A DNA stretch of 64,000 bases, from the NCBI GenBank assembly GCA_039720395.1, contig CM077833.1, forward strand, positions 16,863,133-16,927,132, given 5' to 3'. The notes beneath the pieces were generated by a model, which saw only the letters and a program-made list of their open reading frames with translations, made no database searches and was not told the DNA's origin. Positions 55,901-64,000 of the stretch are shown here, one piece after another (within the stretch, counting starts at the first letter, position 1; every line of letters begins with the position of its first letter). Made by a program: the position numbers and the translations under genes. Source of the DNA: Liquidambar formosana. Its lineage: Eukaryota > Streptophyta > Magnoliopsida > Saxifragales > Altingiaceae.

Positions 55901-58900
55901 GCAGCATCAGAATGGTCCCAGAATTATTCCTCCTCACTTCCTCAACATATATGGGCGGCTTCCCATAACTTGCCCGATTTTTCCCCTCAGCTCTCTCTCA
56001 ACTCCCTTCTTGGTTTGTACAACCTACTTGCACTACACTATACCCATAGGTTTCCCTTAACTTTGTTTTTTATATCTGAATTTGAGCTTTGGGTCTTGCT
56101 CAGCTTCTCTGCAATCCATTTTGAATCAGCCTCAACGTTCTTGTTCACACTTATACATGTGTGCTTAGGTTGGAAATTTTAATTCTGAAGGTTGCACCCC
56201 CTTCTTTAGGGGATGCATGGATCCTCCAAGGACAACCTTGAGCTTTAAAAACACATGTGACTCTAGCCTTCTCATTTTTCTTTCACTTGATTCAAAACCT
56301 TGAATCAAAAAGTTTTCAATGCATTCCTAATTTGTTGGACACTGTCAAATTTTTGGACAACTTCTAATTTAATCTTTTCACCTCCTCCTTTTCACATTCC
56401 TTCCTACAGTCCTACCTACACTTCTAGACTAACTACTTGTTTTCTGATCTTCAGAATCAGAAGTGGGATACTCAACTCATTGTCATTTGACTGGTAACCA
56501 GACAACAAATCATTACTTTCATCATCTGTCCTATCTTCACTACCAGTTGTCCACTTAACATCATCATCACTCCCTAGAGACTATTCATCCTCCATATCCA
56601 TGGCATCATCTCCGTGAAATTGAGTTGGAGGTGATGGTGGGGGTTCATCTCGAGGTGGGGTGCCTCGAGTTACTTGAGACAAATTTTTCATTAGAGATAG
56701 ATGCACATGGAAATTCCTTCTCTCATTGTGTAGGTCAAACATTGACAGTACATCTCTATCACAATCTGTCAACGTGGTATTCATAGACCTAGGTACATTA
56801 GCGTACACTGTCTTTTTTTTTTTTTTTTTTCTTTTTTTTGGTGCACGTTAGCATGCACTATCACCATTGAGGTTAGGCTATTTAGGATTAGTGATATCCA
56901 AACAATCCTTCACAAAGTCTAAATAGTAGTACTTTTCTGGGTTAATATTCCTCACCCTATACTCAATACCTATGTTACATGGACTCGGTTATGGGTGTCA
57001 AGTGCGGGTATGTGTCCAAGTGTCGGATTCATCTACTTTTCAAAGATTTTTCACTATTTTGAAGTGTCGAGTAGGAGTACCTACACCCATGTCACAAGTA
57101 TTCGACACGGGTACTTCACACATTTTGAAGTGTCCATGTAACATAGCTCAATACACAAATAGTGGACCAGAATGTCATGCATCATTACGTGCCAACAGGC
57201 AACCATAGATGACAGAAAAATACTTAGAATTCAAGTTGGCATATTTAAAACATTATAAGAAAGACGCACCTATATAAAGGAATGTTAACAACTAACATGA
57301 CATACATGCACAATGTGGTAAAAAATGACGGAATCACATTTTGAGCGAAATTCCATAAATAAAAAAGGCACCTAAATTGCTTAATTTTATGACATGAACA
57401 TATTAATTGTGGACAAAACTACCTCAATTTGGCCCAAAATCCCTATATCATATAAAACACCCAATTTGGCTGAAAACCTTGACAAAAAAACCCCAATTTT
57501 TCCAAGTTCTTCTTTCCTCAAAAAAAAAAGAGGAAAAAGAAAAAGAAGAAGAAAAAAACATGCATCTAAAAGCACATAAATTTTTAACATAAACATATTA
57601 ATGTTGGCCTAAACAAGCCCAATTTGGCTGAAAATTCCTAAATCATAAGAAACACCATTTTGGCTGAAAACCCTGACTAAACAACAAATTTTTTAAAACA
57701 AACATGTTGATTTTGGCCAAAACAACTCCAACTTGGCTGAAAATACAACCCCTCCCCCCCTCCCCCCTCCCTGGAAAGTTTGTTTAATAAAAAGCTAAAC
57801 CAAAAGAAAAACCTACTCCCAACAAGAGCTACTGATATGAATGACAGAGATTGAGCTTAACTTTGAACAAAAGCTTAAGAAATTTCTTCGAGTTTGAGTT
57901 CAAGTTCAAGTTTGAGTGGTTGAGGGATGAGCGATTCCACAGGTTTCTTTAGCTAACACCTCAATTTCTTCAAGTTGTTCAAGTTATTCCACGATTGAAG
58001 ATGCGTGAGAAAGAGAGGTTATCAAACACTAGGGTTGTTTTGAAGGAATAAACCCTAGGTTTCTTCCATGGTTCGAGTACATTGAAGGGGAAGGTGGAGA
58101 GTATTGAATCTCATTAAATCTTCCCTTTTCCTTAGGTATCTTAAAAATATTGTTTATTATTTTAATATGAAATGGCATCCTATTATTTTCTGATTTTTAT
58201 GAATTGTGTTATGATCTCAAATGGCAAATGGCATCATGTTAAGAATTGGGGTTAAAATCGCTATTGCATGTGCTCTGTTACGGAAAAATGGGCGAAGGGG
58301 TAGTAAGTGTACATATTATCAATCCTTAGGGTGCAGCCTCCTTTTTGGAATGTTAGGGGAGGCTAGTGTAATTTTGGGAAGCCTTAGGGGTGGATAGTGT
58401 CATTTTCCCAAATGATTTCGTTTAATTTTCAAAGTTCCTTAAGATGATAGTTTCACAATTCTCTTAGAAAAATGTTCCGTTCCCAAAAAAAAAAAGAGTG
58501 ACTTGTAGGTGTTCTATCTATAATATATCTTGTAAACTATAGTCAAGATGAAATGCATGCTGGTGATACATATCATTTTTCATATTAAACAGCTGTATGT
58601 ATCATTTCTTGTACTGTAGGACACTGGAACTATGCTAACTTCTGTGCTTTGGTTGGCTCCAAATTGGGTTTGAGTTAAATTTTCATCTTATTGAGTTGTT
58701 ACCATTTTTGGGTTTGGAATGAAGTATGGAAAGAATTTTTTGTTTTCTGTTTTTTGATTGATCATCATGTTTTGGTTTTTCCCATCTCCTGTAGTATTTG
58801 TCCTATTTTGATGTTTAAGGTCATTCTGTAACTGATAGTTAAGGGTGTCTGCTTAAAGTAACCATATATTTCTTGTTCTCTTTTTCTACTTAAAATTTCA

Positions 58901-61363
58901 TTTTTGATCTTGTTGCGGCTGTTTTTTGAGCTGACAGAAGATTTTCATTTACAGGAAGAGCGAACTAAGGAAAGATTTAAGCTGGTATGGATTCTAATCT
59001 GATGTGTATGTTCTTCTATTAATATGGAAAAACTTTGCATTGTGATTGAGGAAGATCATCTTATAGTCAGTCATGATTTGATTCAGGGAAAAAATTATTT
59101 TGGTAGAAACCCATTTTTCTTTGTAGCTCATTTATTAGTGCTTGACTGGTAACTGGTTGTAGCTGTAGATGTGATATAGCTTTATCAAAAAAAAAAAGCT
59201 GTAGATGTGATATAGGACCATATGCAGAGGTGGAAAATAAGGTCATGAGAAGAAAAAACACACACACACACACACATATTTCACTTAGCAGAGATGTACT
59301 ATAATTGCGAAAAATGGGGAGTTTGGGACAGTTGGGGTCAGAATTTTAGTAGTGGAGGCTTTGGTTCTTCATTGAACTTTAATTATTTTGTTTTTAGCAT
59401 CTACTGGTTACAGTGTCTCACTACCACAAGAAAAATGAGAGGACTTCCATCTCAAGCTGTGGGTCACACAAGCATATAATTGCTGTAAAGTATTTTAGAT
59501 TATAGTTCAAGAAGAGAGGAGGAGTTATACACTTATACCTCATTTTCTCTCGGACAGATAAAGGGTTGGCGGGTTGCTGTAAATATCATATATTTCTGTT
59601 TGCTGATAATACCTTGACATCATTAATGAGGCCCAGCTTTGAGACCTGTCCTAATTCTCATGAAACTTTAAACAATAAATTTGAGCTTTAGTAAATAATT
59701 GAACTTTTTTTTTTACCATGTACTCGTTATAAATTACTTAATACTAAATTTACTTAAGACTAAAATTATTCTTATTCTTATTTTGGTAGTTGGGTGTTTT
59801 GGTTTCATTTTATTGGTTCCTCCTATCATAGGATGAGCATTGTGGTTCTAGGATCATGATGGACATTTTGTTCAAGAGTAAATGTACCATGAAAGTTGTA
59901 AGTGAAGGAATACAGAGAATATCGGTCATCATTATTACGGTCTGTACTACTTTCTTTAAAGATACTAAAATGGGTATGATTGTCCACATTGAATATATTT
60001 ATAGCATTTATTGGAGTTTAGAACCCTTGTTTTTTTAATGCAAAACATAACTCAGCTTGTATTCTCTCTGTAACAACTTTTAGCTTCTCATTGATGAACA
60101 TATTTCTAGGGGTCAACATGGTCTATTTTGCTAGTTTTCTTTTGGTAAATTATATTTCTAGTTTACTCAGTCTTGTTCATTAGCTTCTTGTTCCATCTCT
60201 TATGAGACCATTGGATGGCTGTTTCTGGTTCAGAAGTTGAAGGAAAAGCATTAAAGGCATATGAAATGGTAAAACAATTGGTGGAATTTGAAAGTTAGCC
60301 ATACTTGATTGGTGATACAAAGGTGACCTCAATTAATGATGAATGGAGTATGTCACACACAAGGGTCTAAAAAGTTGGTCATCCACACATTTAGATATAC
60401 ACTTGTATGGATCTTGGGAAAGCAAGAATCCGAACTCTGCCTAATGGGCCTAAAAGTAACAGCAGCGATAAGTCAATTAGTAGTTGTGGATGTAAAGATA
60501 CATGAATTTGGATATAGAAGAAATGAAAACCCATCATTTCACAGAGAAAGTGTTTTATGAAGGCTGGTGCTTAAAATTTCAATTACAAGACTCCAATTTT
60601 ATGATCCAGATATTTACTCAAATGTCAAGAAGACTAGTACCCTGAATAATTCAGTGAGAATATTAGTTATAGGAGCATTTTCCTGCCAGATGATATTAGT
60701 TGTGAACTCAAGTCTTTGGAGCTATCAGTATGATGACAATTTAAGATTGTTGTTATAGCTGTATGGTCAATTCTACTTATGTATATACGATTTTGTATAT
60801 ATAAATATACTATGGTAACATGTTTGGATTTTGATGGGTCAGATCACACATCTGTGTTGAAAATTGGAATGCAGCAATTATGCCTGTAACGTTGAATTCC
60901 TATATCTACTACCAATAATTAAGAAATGAGTGCAGATTAGTTACTTGATTAGTGAGTGAGACAATGATTGATTTATCTGATTTATTGCTTCATTAAAATT
61001 CATTGGTTAATGACAGCATGGCCTTGTATTAAACATGAATCTCACATATGAGGAAGTGTTGGAGGAAAGGGAAAGTAGGGAATCGTGGAGAACTGGGTCT
61101 ATTAACTTAAAGAGTGGTGCTAGTCTTACTGCCTTGACACAAGGAGTGGGACCCATTTGGTTCCTGAATTAGTGTGGGTCCCATCCCTTGTGTCTAGGAG
61201 GTAAGAGTGGTGTAACGCTGTAAGATTAGCATCTTTCAGTAACTTGTTGCATAACTGACTTCCAAATTTGTTTTGCTTGCAGCTCATGGAGAAAGTGGTC
61301 CCGGTTGTGGAGCAGCGAAGACCGGCACGTGTTCTTCGCAGAGTTCGCTCCTGGCAGTGGTAG
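49961..61363 (+). CDS. GBF4: GBF4-like group A bZIP transcription factor
   Basis: Four exons: 49961-50674, 51044-51115, 58955-58984 and 61283-61363; all introns phase 0, 298 residues. The start is the ATG giving MASSKVMSSSTSRNSDRSRR, as in GBF4. Conserved elements are TVDGLLRNVY (about 46-55), PRQESFSNVHKTVDDVWKEI (a possible RxxS kinase site), MTLEDFLARAE, the basic region NRESAARSRERKQ (226-238), a leucine zipper carried by exons 2-3, and the C-terminal RRVRSWQW, comparable to the serine-containing end of GBF4. An alanine run is encoded by a GCC repeat. Group A factors bind ABRE/G-box DNA as dimers in the nucleus in ABA and stress responses. The 7.8 kb intron 2 (51116-58954) is full of TEs yet exons and splice sites are intact. 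A GA-rich leader precedes the gene. Longer than Arabidopsis GBF4, mainly in the N-terminal half. Confidence 0.93.
51547..53340 (-). mobile_element. 5'-truncated LINE in bZIP intron 2
   Basis: Perfect 13 bp duplications TGTAATCTTCTTT flank it (51534-51546 and 53341-53353). The poly(A) tail is a T-run at 51541-51568. On the minus strand it encodes, with several frame breaks, the end of a reverse transcriptase (VTHLQFANDTLFF, where the second catalytic Asp of FADD is replaced; then MKYLGLPWEGS), the thumb/linker (SKGGRLVLVQSVLASIPIYYLS, FLWEG), and the zf-RVT C-terminus (FWEDSWRGECPF, VLWIERNARVF). It is antisense to the bZIP gene and dead. Confidence 0.88.
53890..54533. mobile_element. MITE-like element with TATGAAGCA termini
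   Basis: Left end CTATGAAGCACGGATAC and right end read backward CTGTGAAGCATAAATACAG...GATAC are imperfect inverted repeats. The interior repeats GATAC and GTATC words many times. No coding content and no clean target duplication. It lies in bZIP intron 2. Confidence 0.5.
54743..54918. mobile_element. hAT-like MITE, family 1, copy D
   Basis: Starts TAGGATGATGATCATGTAAG within (TA)n and matches copy A along its length (GATATAACTTATATCAACAC, TTGCATTGGAAGTTGTACC). The right end has diverged. It lies in bZIP intron 2. Confidence 0.65.
54943..55093. mobile_element. MITE, family 2, copy 2
   Basis: TAGGGCTGATCATGTGCGGG at the left and AGCTTTGATCATGTACGAGA read from the right form inverted repeats. 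Inside is a second, GC-rich inverted pair (GTCCGTGAGCGACACGC and GTGTCACTCACGGAC). It is embedded in (TA)n, 24 bp from family 1 copy D. Confidence 0.65.
56970..57146. mobile_element. hAT-type MITE with 15 bp terminal repeats
   Basis: Perfect 15 bp inverted ends CTATGTTACATGGAC and GTCCATGTAACATAG bound a 177 bp non-coding element. CTCAATAC flanks it on both sides (56962-56969 and 57147-57154), an 8 bp duplication as made by hAT transposases. It lies in bZIP intron 2. Confidence 0.85.
57397..57745. repeat. diverged tandem repeat in bZIP intron 2
   Basis: Three partial units start near 57397, 57592 and 57701 (AACATATTAATTGTGG, AACATATTAATGTTGG, AACATGTTGATTTTGG). Each has AATTTGGCTGAAAA or CAACTTGGCTGAAAA. 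Unit lengths differ (195, 109 and about 45 bp), so it is an irregular satellite-like repeat. Confidence 0.65.
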
Positions 61364-62376
61364 ACTATTCTCTTTATGCATGAGGTACAAGATGGGAAAA
61401 GAAAAACCCTCCTTGTCTGACGTAGGAAGGAAAAAAGCAAAAAAACAAAAGAAACAAAAAAAAAATGAAAAAGGAAAAAAGAAAAGAAAAAGGAAGCAAA
61501 TTATTCCTTTGAATCATTTATAACAGTGGTGGTTGTCTGAGAGCAGTCATGGGTTCATGGTTACGATATGAAGTAAAAACATATGGATCGCAACCTAAGT
61601 CATGAAGATAGATGTTATTACTTATGAGGGAACTCTTATCAAGGAAATCAACAACAGAAGTGTCTAAGTTGGTTCTTGTAGTTGGTAGGTGTTGCAATAC
61701 AAGCCTTGTTTCCCCAAATGCTGGTGTAAGGGGAGACAGGATCCTGGACTAGTATATCCTGTATTGATGTCTTGAAAGTCTTATGACAGCTCTGACTAAA
61801 TATATATTGGTGATTAGTGCCTTATTTATACTTGGATAGACCCTGCTTGGTGGATCATCTTGATGGAATTGTTATTTGAACTATTTTTTTTCTTTTTTTT
61901 GTTCCCTCTCTCTCTTAAATCAAGGCTGGAAATTACCTGTTGAAGGTCGTATTAAATGCTAGCTTCCATCTTTGAATGTGGTTTTATATTGATGCAATTC
62001 CATGAAAGGGTCTTTGTAGAAGTAACCTGAACTGGTCTATCAGTCTGGAGATTTTTCTCTTTTGTTCGAATTACATGGAATAGTAAATCACTAGATCGTA
62101 TTTTTATCAATTTGGGGAGTGGCAGGAAGAGAGAATTTGGCTGCTTGTTCCACCTTGTGGCATTTGTTTAAGCCATAATGTCATGTGTGAAGTCTTGCTT
62201 CAAAATTTAAAGGACAAATTAAATGAAACACTGCCCCTGGACTGTAGGGTAAAGTAAAAGTGCAAGGTACATACCTTAAAAGCAAACTGAACCTTCTCAT
62301 ACCATAAAAGCAAATGAACAATATCTTCTAAACCTTCTTAATGATGATTTTGCCACTATAAGTAGCCGATGGAATA
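61364..62376. other. bZIP 3' UTR and intergenic DNA
   Basis: Begins with the probable 3' UTR of the bZIP gene, including a lysine-codon-like A-rich run at 61425-61500. A polyadenylation point cannot be fixed. No other gene is visible up to the Stowaway element. Confidence 0.5.
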
Positions 62377-62646
62377 CTCCCTCCGTCCCATTAAGATAGG
62401 TCGTATTTGTAATTTTTTTTGTCTCAAATGTTTGTTTACTTTGAAAAGTCAAATCATTAGTTTTATAAGTTTCTTATGGTACCCTTTGTTATTTCAATGA
62501 TTAACTTTTAACACAAAACCCAATACAAAAAGTTGAGAGTATTTTTGGAAAGATAAAGTTTAATTAATACAAGTCAATACAATGATGACCTTTGCTTAAA
62601 CTTCGTGATTTGTTAAACCTGGCTTATCTTTATGGGATGGAGGGAG
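62377..62646. mobile_element. Stowaway MITE (Tc1/mariner type)
   Basis: The ends CTCCCTCCGTCCCATTAAGA and, from the right, CTCCCTCCATCCCATAAAGA are the Stowaway consensus. TA flanks both sides (62375-62376, 62647-62648). Length 270 bp, non-coding. Confidence 0.92.
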
Positions 62647-62908
62647 TATTATTTTATGGATAAAATACTAAGGGCTAAAGAGTTTTTAAATGGTGATGAG
62701 ATAATAATCCAAGGAGTTTTATTAAGTTTTTTGCCAAACGATAGGAGAAGTGAAGAACACAATCCACGCATGCACCCACCCACATGAAGTTGATAAAGGA
62801 CTTCGACAAATTCTACATCCTTATTGAGATGAGATATGCCATTAGAACCAAGGTACATACTAAATAAAAAATGATTATCTTTATGTAATTTTTTGAAAGA
62901 ATCTCTTT

Positions 62909-63112
62909 TTTTTCTTTTTTGGTCTTTGACTCAGTATATCTCCAAAGTTGGCAACCAAAAGACTAATCACTGTCACGATAGGTAGGTAATGGTAAATCGC
63001 TGGCTTAAGGATTTTTTCCAAAGTGCTAGGACTTCGAATTTGAGATCTTTCACTTCTACTCGAGACAGCCACTTTGAAACCAAATGCCTAATCACTATAC
63101 CAACCTACTGAG
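62909..63112 (-). mobile_element. tRNA-derived SINE, complete
   Basis: On the minus strand: A-box-like TATAGTGATTAGGC near the 5' end, then B-box-like CAAATTCGAAGTCC, ending in an A-rich tail (T-runs at 62909-62922). A perfect 16 bp duplication TTGAAAGAATCTCTTT flanks it (62893-62908 and 63113-63128). It differs from the SINE at 818-1033. Confidence 0.8.
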
Positions 63113-63128
63113 TTGAAAGAATCTCTTT

Positions 63129-63817
63129 ATATATGAGGCATGGACTATGATGCCTGTCGTGACGATTTTCAAGATAAAATCATGCTGTATTATAATAACA
63201 ATAATAATTAAAGGAGGGCATGCATGGACTATATATGTTGACTGTCACGATTGCCTCGGAGATGGCATTTCTATTTTGTTAAATAGAAATGGGTATGCTG
63301 ACCCCAAAAAAAAGAAAGAGGATATCTAAAGTTGTTTTATCAAATTTTGTAGTTCTCAATGTCCTTTATGGACCTTTCGAAGTCCTCCATTGTCTTTTAG
63401 TTCTTGTCTTCTTATTCTTCGGTCCTTTTGCTTAGCAGTTTGATTTGGCCTCTGAGATTACAATAATAGAATAATTATTTGATAATTGCTTTTGTTATGA
63501 AGAAACAGAACTTTTGCCAACATTTTATATTTGGTTATGCTTGTAAACAGAAACACTTTTACATAGGGTTCTTACAAGCATCAGGGTTGGTTTACTCGGT
63601 TGTGGTTTTTAAGCTGGTGTGAAGCTTGGACTGACTTGACCCCTTCTCCAATTACGGTTGCCCTCTCTTGAAATTTGGCAACTAATCAAATATTAATTCT
63701 CATTTAGTTGACCAACTTTGGACTTGAACTTGCAAATATGGACAAAAATTTCAAAGACATCGGCTACTGCCATCACTAAAATTACTTTGCACTTTTCACT
63801 TATTTTATATTTTTCTC
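63129..63817. other. intergenic, nothing recognised
   Basis: AT-rich DNA with a short (ATA)n run near 63191-63209. No conserved coding or RNA feature seen. Confidence 0.45.
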
Positions 63818-64000
63818 AAGATTTTATGAAAAATAAAAAAAGTTCTCATGAAAAATTAGTCATGTTGTCTACTAGAAAACATTATTTTGAATCAATTTTG
63901 TAAGTTTTTTTTTTTTTTTCAAATTCTATGTTTAAGTAAACTTCTTTGGCCATTTATAGTTTATATTTCATTTTTACAGAATATTTCATAAAAATCAAAG
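63818..64000. mobile_element. second foldback-type MITE, cut by the window end
   Basis: Matches the element at 46580 in order: TTTTATGAAAAAT, then CTACTAGAAAACATTATTTTG, TTTGTAAG with a T-run, ATTCTATGTTTAAGTAAA, and TGGCCATTTATAG. Only one arm and part of the centre are in the window. Confidence 0.55.

Noticed and set aside
56581..56960. Minus-strand coding-like stretch (TTLTDCDRDVLSMFDLHNERRNF and RVRNINPEKYYYLDFV words)
   Set aside because: The residues look protein-like and may be a captured or decayed gene piece, but I recognise no family and the two parts are in different frames across a poly(T) tract.
1..64000. tRNA genes
   Set aside because: Several B-box words (near 30, 980, 34035, 34565, 63045) were checked; each belongs to a SINE or lacks a matching acceptor stem and anticodon arm.

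Overview
This is a 64 kb piece of a flowering-plant nuclear genome, almost certainly a eudicot. The evidence is spliced genes with GT-AG introns, AT-rich intergenic DNA, plant-only protein families (a UPF0496/DUF677 protein, a group A bZIP factor of the GBF4 type, a MED26c-type Mediator subunit) and many plant transposable elements. The species cannot be named from the sequence alone.

Layout. 1-10.3 kb is gene-poor and holds a SINE, two decayed LINE fragments, MITE-like elements and a hairpin around a (TA)n tract. 10.3-12.1 kb is a two-exon UPF0496 gene on the minus strand. 16.0-34.0 kb is one complete, very young LTR retrotransposon of the Ty3/gypsy Tat (Ogre/Retand-like) lineage, in minus orientation. 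It has near-identical 1.66-1.67 kb LTRs, a CCCAC target duplication, a tRNA-Arg-type primer binding site, a polypurine tract and an unbroken 2135-residue gag-pol frame, and it sits inside a SINE that it split. 34-41 kb is intergenic DNA with MITEs, a CACTA end and a possible Z-DNA tract. 41.4-43.4 kb is a nine-exon MED26c-like gene on the plus strand. 43.4-49.4 kb is intergenic with several MITEs. 50.0-61.4 kb is a four-exon GBF4-like bZIP gene whose 7.8 kb second intron has collected a LINE, several MITEs and a satellite-like repeat. The last 2.6 kb carries a Stowaway MITE and a second SINE.

The most unusual object is the retrotransposon. Besides gag-pol it carries three genes on the opposite strand: a six-exon plant mobile domain (PMD) gene, a two-exon DUF7745-type gene, and an intronless coiled-coil gene in the 5' leader. 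Its non-coding parts (both LTRs, the leaders and introns of the two 3' antisense genes) carry about 29 exact copies and many variants of the palindrome TGCGTACGCA. I see none in gag-pol, in the antisense exons or outside the element. The copies obey a spacing rule: they come in pairs exactly 21 bp apart, and neighbouring pairs often restart 13 bp later (34 bp period). A 13 bp difference between the two LTRs equals exactly one step of this lattice. This looks like a cis-array read by a dimeric DNA-binding protein, possibly an element-encoded one; that reading is inference.

The host genes (membrane-associated UPF0496, Mediator, bZIP) are unrelated single genes with no operon-like relation. All exon structures were assembled by eye from splice signals and reading-frame continuity.
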